From contig NZ_JAFEUN010000001.1 of NCBI RefSeq assembly GCF_016900895.1, forward strand, positions 1-64,000: a DNA stretch of 64,000 nt, written 5' to 3'. Numbering within the stretch: position 1 is the first letter of the stretch; every line of letters starts with the position of its first letter. This DNA comes from Parashewanella hymeniacidonis (GTDB lineage: Bacteria; Pseudomonadota; Gammaproteobacteria; Enterobacterales; Shewanellaceae). The translations under genes and the position numbers were made by a program. Below are positions 28,508 through 36,768 of this stretch, piece after piece. The notes under the pieces are model-generated. The model saw only the letters and a list, made by a program, of their open reading frames with translations, was not told the origin of the DNA and did no database searches.

Positions 28508-31500
28508 TTATTTGCGGTTCTTTCTTCTGAGTGCAATAAGCCCAAGTGCTAAGGTCATAAAGCCTAATGCGCCACCAGAGTTTTTCTTTTCTGGCATAGG
28601 CTCAGGAACGGGTTCTTGTTCGGCTTTCACATTGATGGTTGCCGTTGCTGTGTCCAGTGACTCGCCATTTGTGACGGTAAGCGTTATCACGACTTGAGCA
28701 TCACTACTCACATCGGGTACTGAGATTTCAATTTCACTTGCTGTTGTATCAGAAATTTCAACTTCAGGACCAGATGTTTGAGACCACTCGTATGAGATGG
28801 TATCTTCAACACCAGGCACTGAGCTGCCTGTTGCTGCAAGTGTCACGAGCGTTTGCTCATTTGCACCAATACTCGCATCACTCTCACCATTAATCTTGGC
28901 AACTGTAACCCCAGAGAAATCAACCATTCCGATGGTTTCACTGATGCTCTCATCGGCGATGGTGTGGCCTAATTCAAACATTAACTGCTTTGATTTTACC
29001 AGTGAATCTGTACCCAATTCGACGACAATGGCTTCATCCGCACTGTTTGCGGCTTGAGCTATTTCCCAAGAAATAACGTTTGCCTCAAGCTGACCATTGT
29101 GGCTGTCAGAATTAACGTTTACGGCTTCTGGTAAGGTAAGTTCAATGCTGACAGTTCTTTCTGCATCGCTATCGTTGCCCACTAAATCGATTGTGGCGGT
29201 CAGTGTATCGCCCGTCGTCGCTGAAGTTGTGTTTAATGAGCCACCAACTAAATTTGCGTTTCGATAAATCTCGATTGGCATAAGACCGATATTGTCTGGC
29301 GTGTTGGCACCAGAACCAAGCTCCAGAGCTGTCATATACAAGGTGTCACGTTTAAGTGGCTTATCCCAAGCAATACTGATATCAAAAGCGTCTTCTGATA
29401 CAATAGTTTCAGGCGCAGTTACTGTAATGCTATTGTCGTCTTTACCAATCACGGCAAGCTCTATGGAAATATCATCAACAGTTGTTGATGGGGCGCTAGT
29501 ATCACCAAAGTTATGAACTGCAAGGTAATATGAGCCTGGTTCGGGATTATTGATAACACAACTTTCAAATGCGGTGTCATCAGCACTCATGCAAAGCAAG
29601 TTTTGGAATTCGCTGTAACTATCAGGTTTTCCGTTTAAGTTACTATCGCGACCGATATACATATCTAAATCTGGTGATGTTGTCGATTTTATTCGAGCAA
29701 CGATTCGTTTAACATTACTGTTAATATTCAACTTTTGAGCATAGTTGTATTGCTCATCATTCCAAACATTAGTTGGCCAACCATTCGTGTCGCTGTCATC
29801 TCGAGGGATCTTAACGTCTATGGTTTCAACTTCGGCTAATTCAAACTTTGCAATTTGTAACTCGTCAGTCACAATGGTTTTAATACCACTTATTGTTGCA
29901 ACCCCAGTAGCACTTGATGTTTCTATTCTTTGATTTTCAGGAAAAGAACCTGCGACAAATGTTCCGATAACAGGTAGAGCGGAAGCAGATAAGTCTGCAT
30001 TATTTGGGGTTAGCATTAATCGCCCAAAACCATAGTCTGAATCAAAGCCTTCACCTATTTCAGCGGTAATGGCTACATCAATACTTTCACCTTTAGCGAG
30101 TGAAAAAGAGGAAGGCTCAGCGGTAATTGTAACGCCTTCAGTAATCTGACCTTGGCTTGAGTTCCAGGTTGCCGTTTCCGTTGCAGTAAACGTTCTTGTC
30201 CAAGTGCAGCGAATTAAACAGTCATGAGCAAGCATGGCTGGCATGTTTAACGATTCAGGAGAGCCGTCTTCATCAGGATTCGCTGCCACATATTCGTCAT
30301 AGGTGACATCCATTATCAAGCCTGTATTCAGTGCCTTATCAATGCGGATGCTACCTGAACCTGCATCGAAGAAATCTGATGGTGTTATGCCGTCTTCTTT
30401 TTTAGTATCAAATTCGGTGGTGAGCATTAATGCCGATTGAGCTTCTGCTGGCGTCCACTCAGGTTTTAGAGAGGCTATCAGTGTAAGTGCACCTGCAACG
30501 TGTGGGCTTGCCATCGAGGTGCCGCTCATAAAGGTATATGGTGATTCAGTGCGGTCTTCTACTGGAGTGTGTGGCTGATACTCTGAGTTCGCAGCGTAAA
30601 TATCCACACCTGGCGCTGCAACGTGAGGTGTCATCCAGCGATTAAAAACAGATTCAGGACCGCGAGACGTAAATACCGCAGCAATGTCAGCTAAGTCGCT
30701 GTCTTTCGTTAAATCGGAGTTCTCAAAGGTTGCTTGATGATCGTTGCCAGAAGCTAACCAATCTCTGATTTTTTGACCGTCCTCAGCATTTACGTGAATA
30801 GCGGGCAGAACGTGAAGATCGGCATCAACAGATTTGGCCTGTTCTTCACCAGCAAGGTTCATGAAGATCATGCCACCTGCGCCGCCTTCTTTTACGTTTT
30901 TTCCTTTAGCAACTCTAGCAATTTCACCACGTTCACAAATGACAATTTGGTTATCAAATGTATTTTCCTCAAATGGACTCAAGCATTGAGCATCGCCAAA
31001 GTCAGCAGCATCTAGGACTGCACCACTGAACCCTTTTGTTGCCCCTTTACCCGTTATAGTGGCTAACTCTGTTTCACCACCAGTGAAACTGATGTTTTTA
31101 TCGGTAAAACTTCTGTCATGTGTATAAGCAGCAACCGTTGTTACCCAAGGTGCGTTTCCAGGGCTGCCAACCGTCTCAGGCCCAGGGCCACTATTGCCTG
31201 CTGACGTTGCTACGTGAATACCGGCTTCACGAGCAGCTAAAAAAGCTTGTGAATCTGCGCTATCCCAAGGTGAACGGGCAGCGCCGCCAACAGAGTAGTT
31301 AATCACTTTAACCCCGTTAACTATCGCATGTTCTACAGCTTGCGCTGTTACATCTGGCCAACATGAACCTGAGCCATCACACACTTGATACGAAACAATG
31401 TTTGCTCGTGGCGCAACGCCACTTATCTGATTGAACTTGAAATCCGCTTTATCACCTAACACATTAAATACAGGCACGTCTTTTACTACATTACCTGCCG

Positions 31501-32350
31501 TTGTAGATGCGGTGTGAGAACCATGACCATTATGATCAACGCCAATTTTATCATCACCTTCTGGTGTGTAATCGTCTAATATGCCAGGGTGAGCCCAAAT
31601 ACCGATTAGTTTGTCATTACAATATTCAGCTAAATCAGACTTATTACAGTCACCTAAGTAAACCCCTTCTCCTAATGGATTTGTGTGGTTATAACCATCA
31701 GCAGCTTCGTCTGCAAAAGATGAGTTAAAAGGGCTGATGCCTGTATCCATAATGCCGACAATCACACCTTCACCTTGGCTCTCCAAGCCAGTAGCACTTC
31801 CGTTCCAAGCTGTGGGTGCTTTTATATGGCTAGGGCCCGAGTCCGTAGTGAGATAATTAGGTTTAACTTTGATGATGCTTTTAACTTGTTCAAGTTGTTT
31901 AAGCTGTTCAATTTCATGTTCAGACAATCTGGTTGAAAAACCATTTAATACAATTTGATAATTAATTTCAGCCTTGATGTCACGCTTCAGTATTGACTGA
32001 GCTTGATTAAGTACTTGCTGCTGTGTTGATTTTAGATGAGCTATATAAGTTTTACTGACTGAACTTTTAACATTCAATAAACCCGTTTTTTGATTTTTGT
32101 TGGATGGGTTGGATTGAACACTTGTTGCGGTTAAATGGCTTTTTTCGCCATGATAGCCTGCAAGTGGTGCGTCTTGTAATAACACGATATGTAGGTTCTC
32201 TACATTGCGTTTTGATTTTTTAGGCACCGTTATTTGTTGACCACTATCTGGGTTTAATCCTCTTGAATCAATTTGTACTGAATAAACATTCGGGCTGAAA
32301 GCTGCCGCCATTGCAATGGTGATGAGGCTTTTCTTTGGGAATATTTTCAC
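28508..32350 (-). CDS. Secreted subtilisin-like protease (S8), GlyGly-CTERM anchored
   Basis: 1280 residues. A signal peptide is followed by an I9 propeptide (about 50-165) and a Vpr-like S8 domain. The triad is complete: D202 in IMDTGI, H276 in GHGSHT, S612 in MSGTSMASPHVAG, with oxyanion N386 in SAGNSG. A PA domain is inserted at about 430-540. C-terminal parts include beta-sandwich and PKD-like modules (VTLAATGSSV...TATINV). The end KKNSGGALGFMTLALGLIAL plus RRKNRK is a GlyGly-CTERM signal, normally cut by rhombosortase. It is likely exported by type II secretion and surface-anchored. It is divergent from the next gene, an inactive paralogue. Confidence 0.94.
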   Translation of the reverse strand: MKIFPKKSLITIAMAAAFSPNVYSVQIDSRGLNPDSGQQITVPKKSKRNVENLHIVLLQDAPLAGYHGEKSHLTATSVQSNPSNKNQKTGLLNVKSSVSKTYIAHLKSTQQQVLNQAQSILKRDIKAEINYQIVLNGFSTRLSEHEIEQLKQLEQVKSIIKVKPNYLTTDSGPSHIKAPTAWNGSATGLESQGEGVIVGIMDTGISPFNSSFADEAADGYNHTNPLGEGVYLGDCNKSDLAEYCNDKLIGIWAHPGILDDYTPEGDDKIGVDHNGHGSHTASTTAGNVVKDVPVFNVLGDKADFKFNQISGVAPRANIVSYQVCDGSGSCWPDVTAQAVEHAIVNGVKVINYSVGGAARSPWDSADSQAFLAAREAGIHVATSAGNSGPGPETVGSPGNAPWVTTVAAYTHDRSFTDKNISFTGGETELATITGKGATKGFSGAVLDAADFGDAQCLSPFEENTFDNQIVICERGEIARVAKGKNVKEGGAGGMIFMNLAGEEQAKSVDADLHVLPAIHVNAEDGQKIRDWLASGNDHQATFENSDLTKDSDLADIAAVFTSRGPESVFNRWMTPHVAAPGVDIYAANSEYQPHTPVEDRTESPYTFMSGTSMASPHVAGALTLIASLKPEWTPAEAQSALMLTTEFDTKKEDGITPSDFFDAGSGSIRIDKALNTGLIMDVTYDEYVAANPDEDGSPESLNMPAMLAHDCLIRCTWTRTFTATETATWNSSQGQITEGVTITAEPSSFSLAKGESIDVAITAEIGEGFDSDYGFGRLMLTPNNADLSASALPVIGTFVAGSFPENQRIETSSATGVATISGIKTIVTDELQIAKFELAEVETIDVKIPRDDSDTNGWPTNVWNDEQYNYAQKLNINSNVKRIVARIKSTTSPDLDMYIGRDSNLNGKPDSYSEFQNLLCMSADDTAFESCVINNPEPGSYYLAVHNFGDTSAPSTTVDDISIELAVIGKDDNSITVTAPETIVSEDAFDISIAWDKPLKRDTLYMTALELGSGANTPDNIGLMPIEIYRNANLVGGSLNTTSATTGDTLTATIDLVGNDSDAERTVSIELTLPEAVNVNSDSHNGQLEANVISWEIAQAANSADEAIVVELGTDSLVKSKQLMFELGHTIADESISETIGMVDFSGVTVAKINGESDASIGANEQTLVTLAATGSSVPGVEDTISYEWSQTSGPEVEISDTTASEIEISVPDVSSDAQVVITLTVTNGESLDTATATINVKAEQEPVPEPMPEKKNSGGALGFMTLALGLIALRRKNRK

Positions 32351-32479
32351 AGGGTATTCCTTCTTTTATTTTTGTATTAATGCATTTCCTTCTACTAATT
32401 AATGTTTATGTAACAACTGTGCAATTAAAAATGCATCAGTTTTTTTTCAATTTTATTTCAATACCAATAAAAACAAATG

Positions 32480-32509
32480 GTTACAACTTGTTTTGTTTGA
32501 AGTTGTAAC
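32480..32509. promoter_or_regulatory. Candidate operator, 10-bp inverted repeat
   Basis: GTTACAACTT-N10-AAGTTGTAAC is a perfect inverted repeat centred in the divergent promoter region of the two subtilase genes. One turn spacing fits a dimeric regulator. A further GTTGTAAC occurs at 32589-32596. Confidence 0.45.
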
Positions 32510-32708
32510 GCTGAAAAAAATAACAAAATAGATACATCGTAAATGGATTTATTTTGAAGTTCAGTGAAGTTTAAGGTGTGATTTTAACGTTGTAACTAAT
32601 TGTATTTTAAGTAAATGAAATAAATTTGAAATAAATGTGACACAAAAAAGCATGCTTGAAACTTGTTTGTAAATAACTTTTGGTTAACAAATAGGACGTC
32701 AACTGGTG

Positions 32709-32786
32709 GAGCCGAGATATGTTTTAGTGATTTTCCATATCTCGTTGGCTCTTGTTTGGTTCCCACACAACTGCCAAGCAAGAGCC
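32709..32786 (+). promoter_or_regulatory. Leader with two alternative hairpins
   Basis: GAGCC-GAGATATG (32709-32721) pairs with CATATCTC-GTT-GGCTC (32736-32751). GGCTCTTGTTTGG (32747-32759) pairs with CCAAGCAAGAGCC (32774-32786), with one G-T pair. The two stems share 32747-32751, so they compete at their bases. The second ends 58 nt before ATG 32845. No known riboswitch motif is recognised. Confidence 0.5.
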
Positions 32787-32844
32787 GCTCTCCAAACAAT
32801 ACAACTCAAATAACAATTCTAATAAAGCAAGCCAAAGGAATAAT

Positions 32845-35800
32845 ATGTCATTTAAAATAAATAAACTTGCCGCTTGTATTGCGATGGCTGCAGTTATGCC
32901 TGCAACAGCAATCAGTTCTCAAGTAACCGAAATCAAAACACCTTATGCAGCTAATACAAGTATTGAACAAGTAACGACGTTTTATGTTCACTTTGCTCAA
33001 GCAGGTAGCTTATCAAAAGCCACGTTGAAAAATAAAAAGTTGCTGAATGCTGAGTTAGCCAAAATAACGAAACAGCAGCAAAAGGTGATTGCTGACATTG
33101 AAGCTTTAGATGGCAATGTAGAAGTCTTATCTTCGGCAAAACTATTTGGAAATTTTATTCGAGTAAAAGCAAATTCTACCTTACTCAATCGCATTAGCTC
33201 AGTTGACGGTGTAAGTAGAGTAACTGCAGAAGTTCAGGCTACCTCAATGCCAGTGAATGCACTTGCTTCAAAAATAAAAAATCAAGTTCAAAATGATGAT
33301 GAAATTGTCATTCCAGCTTTATCTGAAGATGCGAATGCTGGTGAAGGCGTAAAGGTTGCCATTATTGGTACAGGCGTTGATTACACGCATAAGTCTTTGG
33401 GTGGTTTAGGTACGGCAGAAGCTTATGCTGAAGCGATTGAGAATGGCGCCGCACCTTTCGATGGCTTTCCGACTGAAGTTGTTGTAGATGGCTTAGATTT
33501 TAGTAGTGACTCAGGCTGGGGCTTAGATGAAAACCCGATCGATCAGAACATCAGCTGTGTTCGAGATTATGATGGTTCTACACACAATACGGGGCATGGT
33601 ACTCGTTTAGCCAGTGTTGTTCATGAGTTAGCGCCTGGTGCAAAGTTGGCGGCGTATAAAACGTCAAATGTACAGATGCCAGATCCAAATACATGTAACT
33701 TATCACTTGAAACTAGCGATACATTTATAATGGCACTTGAAAGAGCCGTTGATCCTAAAGGCGATGGTAGCTTTGAAGGTCGCGCCGATGTGATTCTGAT
33801 TGATTCTCAAGGTTCAAATGCCTTTTATCGCTCAGATGATGATGGAATTTCATCACCAGTAGCTGAAATACTGGCAATAGAAATGGCTTCATCGCTTGGT
33901 AGTCTCGTTGTTGTTAATGCAGGAAGTGCGGGTGAGTATTCGAATAACCGTTTTAATCTTGCGTGGCGTGGTGCTGCACCAAGCGCATTAACGGTTGGTG
34001 GTATGACTATTGACGGTGACTCAATGAAAGTCACTGAGAAAACACCACACGGCCCAGTGCGTGGTGCGAATACTTATACTAAACCCGACATGGTGACTTA
34101 CGCAGAACAGGTGGGTGTTGCAGTTGTTGGTAGCGTTACTGAAATGGATAAGTCATCAGATACTGTAATGGGAGCAGCTCGCCTTGCTGCCGCAGCGGCC
34201 ATTATTAAATCTAAACGCCCTGAGCTGTCAATGATCGAAGTTAAGTCGCTATTGATGAATACGGCTGATGGTACTGTGATGAATTTAGCAAGTAAAACGG
34301 CTGAATTAGCGTTGATAGGGAACGGTTTTGAAAATATGGAAGCAGCTTTGGCTTCATCAGCGGTTGCATGGGAAAAAGGCAGTTACCAACCCAATCTAAA
34401 TTTCGGTTTCCAAGAAGGAATGGCTCAGCAACGTTTTGTTAAAAATGTTCAGCTTAAGAATTTAACTGATAAAACGGTGACCTATGAGGTTGCTGTTCAT
34501 TCAGAGGAAAAACCGGGCACAGAAGCATTAGGCTGGGAACATCCTAATTCCGTAAGCGTTCCAGCAGGGCAAACGATTGAATTTCCAGTTATCTTAAATG
34601 TAGATTTCAGTAAATTAGATAATTGGCCAATTAACAGTGCAGACACTTTTACCTCAGAAAACTGGTCGAAAATTGAATTGACAGGTGGGCTTTCATTTAC
34701 AATGGAAGGGGCTTCTTCAATAAAAATGAACTGGCTGATAAAACCAAGACAATCTACAGAAATTAGCCGTCATTTCGATACACTTAAGGAAGACTTTCAA
34801 CATCCAAAAGCTGCTGAATTTGATCCGACTGCAGCAGCATATACTCAAGACTTCACCAATGACAGTCCGACAGAAACAACTTTTGCGGTTTTTCCTTCCC
34901 TGTACCATGCAGAACATAAGCCGGTGACAAAAGAAAAGTCACGCGGTAATTTTCCATCAGATATCGGTGGTGGTGTTTACGATGAAGCACAGTGTACTAG
35001 TGGAAAAAAACTTGTAGTAGCTTCACGCTTTTTTGATCCGAACGATGCTGGAATGGCCAATCATTTTGATAAAGGTGGCGCAGCATTATTATGGTGGTCT
35101 ACCTATCAAGAGCAATTTGTTATCGACAATGGGCTTGATAAAGAAGTATTGGGTCAACCGTATGCTAATGAAGCGACAGATATTGTAATGAGTGGCTTTA
35201 TTGAACCTGATGAGAATCAATTACCTGTCGCTTGGTATATTGATATGAACATGGAGTACGATTATACACAACCCCGTGCTCGCTATAAAAAATCAAAACT
35301 TCCAACTCATATTTCTGGTCATGGTCAAAATGTAGTGGCTCAGTATTGTTTAGAAGATTTGTATCACAATGAGCACATGAATAGTATCGAAGATTTCGAT
35401 AAGAACCATGGTTGGTTATTTGCAACGGATCGTGATGCTGTGGCAGATGTTGGTGAGCCGATGATTCAATATAACCCAGTGAAATATGGCATGATTGAAA
35501 AAGTTTCATATTTTGATTGGTTTACAGGAGAGGAGCAAGTTAGAGAAAGTAATATGGGCGGTTTACCTTTACTTTCGAAGTCAGTTGCAGAGGGAGAGGA
35601 ACGTCAATATTCACCAATGTTGACATTAGGGCCTGATGAATCAGCACAAATGTCCAGTATTAGTGTTTGTGCATTTACCGGAGGGCTTGGCGTTAGTTTT
35701 GGATGTCAAAACCCAGGAATGATGCTAGTCAGCCTTAATGATAACTGGGGAATGTGGTCACCGCTTGACACATCACTAACACCAACAGCTTATGTTAAAG

Positions 35801-36504
35801 ATGGGCAACAGCATTCAGTTAATGAAGACGCTAATAAGGACGATTTAGTTGCAACGATTGAACTCGATGCTAAGGGCTTCTTTGCCTCGGCGGATTTTGA
35901 ATCAGAATGGAATCCTTATGAATTAAAAATGGTGAATACGTTACCAGGAAGCCCATTCATTCTGACGCCTAAAGGTCAGCTGATTGTTAATAACCCAGAA
36001 GCATTAGATTATGATGCTGGACATAGAGAGTACATGTTAGAGGTTATTGCTAAGCAAGGTAATCGACATGTATCGGCGTCAAAAGTGTACATTAACATCA
36101 ACCCTATTAATGACATTGCGCCTGAAGTTGTTGTTGAGTTTGATGCTGTAACCGTTGAAACCAGTGAAAGTATTGAAATCAACGCAGCAGAGCACTTTAC
36201 TGACGCAGAGGGGGATTCGTTAATGTACAGCGCAACGGGCTTACCAGAAGGTGTATCTATTGATGCTAATAGCGGCATGATTACAGGTTCTGTTTCTAAT
36301 GCTGGTAGTTTTGAAGTGACGGTTGTTGCTGATGATTCGGTAAACAACACTGAAGCAAACTTCACTATAACCGTTAATGCCCAACCCGTCGTTGAGCCTG
36401 AACCTGAAGAACCAAAGAAGAAAAGCAGTGGTAGTTTTGGTTTTGGTCTGATTGCATTAGCAGGGTTATTTGCAACCGTTCGTCGTCGCAAAATGCTTAA
36501 ATAA
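32845..36504 (+). CDS. Subtilase homologue lacking catalytic residues (pseudo-subtilase), GlyGly-CTERM-like
   Basis: ATG 32845 follows AAAGGA and starts a signal peptide; the longer upstream frame is a leader artefact. The 1219-residue product has a propeptide-like region and an S8 fold resembling Vpr. Key residues are changed: IIGTGVDYTH has G175 for Asp, SSDTVMGAARLA has V441 for Ser, and NAGSAG has S361 for oxyanion Asn. His is kept (H251, GHGTR). A His-to-Arg also breaks HGTH. C-terminal Ig-like repeats end with a KKKSSGSFGFG membrane segment and RRRKMLK, a GlyGly-CTERM-like tail. It is unlikely to cut peptide bonds; it may bind substrate or regulate the neighbour. Confidence 0.88.
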   Translation: MSFKINKLAACIAMAAVMPATAISSQVTEIKTPYAANTSIEQVTTFYVHFAQAGSLSKATLKNKKLLNAELAKITKQQQKVIADIEALDGNVEVLSSAKLFGNFIRVKANSTLLNRISSVDGVSRVTAEVQATSMPVNALASKIKNQVQNDDEIVIPALSEDANAGEGVKVAIIGTGVDYTHKSLGGLGTAEAYAEAIENGAAPFDGFPTEVVVDGLDFSSDSGWGLDENPIDQNISCVRDYDGSTHNTGHGTRLASVVHELAPGAKLAAYKTSNVQMPDPNTCNLSLETSDTFIMALERAVDPKGDGSFEGRADVILIDSQGSNAFYRSDDDGISSPVAEILAIEMASSLGSLVVVNAGSAGEYSNNRFNLAWRGAAPSALTVGGMTIDGDSMKVTEKTPHGPVRGANTYTKPDMVTYAEQVGVAVVGSVTEMDKSSDTVMGAARLAAAAAIIKSKRPELSMIEVKSLLMNTADGTVMNLASKTAELALIGNGFENMEAALASSAVAWEKGSYQPNLNFGFQEGMAQQRFVKNVQLKNLTDKTVTYEVAVHSEEKPGTEALGWEHPNSVSVPAGQTIEFPVILNVDFSKLDNWPINSADTFTSENWSKIELTGGLSFTMEGASSIKMNWLIKPRQSTEISRHFDTLKEDFQHPKAAEFDPTAAAYTQDFTNDSPTETTFAVFPSLYHAEHKPVTKEKSRGNFPSDIGGGVYDEAQCTSGKKLVVASRFFDPNDAGMANHFDKGGAALLWWSTYQEQFVIDNGLDKEVLGQPYANEATDIVMSGFIEPDENQLPVAWYIDMNMEYDYTQPRARYKKSKLPTHISGHGQNVVAQYCLEDLYHNEHMNSIEDFDKNHGWLFATDRDAVADVGEPMIQYNPVKYGMIEKVSYFDWFTGEEQVRESNMGGLPLLSKSVAEGEERQYSPMLTLGPDESAQMSSISVCAFTGGLGVSFGCQNPGMMLVSLNDNWGMWSPLDTSLTPTAYVKDGQQHSVNEDANKDDLVATIELDAKGFFASADFESEWNPYELKMVNTLPGSPFILTPKGQLIVNNPEALDYDAGHREYMLEVIAKQGNRHVSASKVYININPINDIAPEVVVEFDAVTVETSESIEINAAEHFTDAEGDSLMYSATGLPEGVSIDANSGMITGSVSNAGSFEVTVVADDSVNNTEANFTITVNAQPVVEPEPEEPKKKSSGSFGFGLIALAGLFATVRRRKMLK

Positions 36505-36532
36505 GCAGTCTATTCACATTTAGTTGTTAAAG

Positions 36533-36557
36533 AGAGCATCGTTTAGATGCTCTTTTT
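36533..36557 (+). terminator. Rho-independent terminator after the pseudo-subtilase
   Basis: AGAGCATC (36533-36540) pairs with GATGCTCT (36546-36553), followed by TTTTTAT. Confidence 0.85.
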
Positions 36558-36768
36558 ATATGTTATAGCAAATTAATAGTGTTGGTTTGCAGGGTTCTTT
36601 TAGTGCCTAAAACTGCTGAGCGTTAACATTGTGGGTGAATCGTCTTGTTTGGGTGGGTTGGTAGTAGGAATACACTGTTTTTTTTAGGGCTATTGGTTAA
36701 TCATTATTTGCGGTCTATGATGATGACCATTGTTTTCTTTGGTTTGCAAAGAGGTTAAAACTCTAATA

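Larger units (their letters stand above)
32351..32844. other. 494-bp divergent spacer with structured leader
   Basis: No gene. AT-rich left part carries a 10-bp inverted repeat GTTACAACTT (32480-32489) / AAGTTGTAAC (32500-32509) and a third GTTGTAAC at 32589-32596, possibly an operator set. The right part (32709-32786) can form two hairpins that share bases and lies in the leader of the pseudo-subtilase gene. Confidence 0.6.

Noticed and set aside
32752-32844. Longer N-terminus of the pseudo-subtilase from 32752
   Set aside because: The 31 extra residues are Asn/Ser/Lys-rich leader sequence that overlaps the hairpins; the signal peptide and RBS fit ATG 32845.
36009-36491. A 160-residue minus-strand ORF inside the pseudo-subtilase
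   Set aside because: It is the reverse shadow of the Ig-like region and C-terminal tail, with no RBS and with low-complexity Ser/Thr composition.
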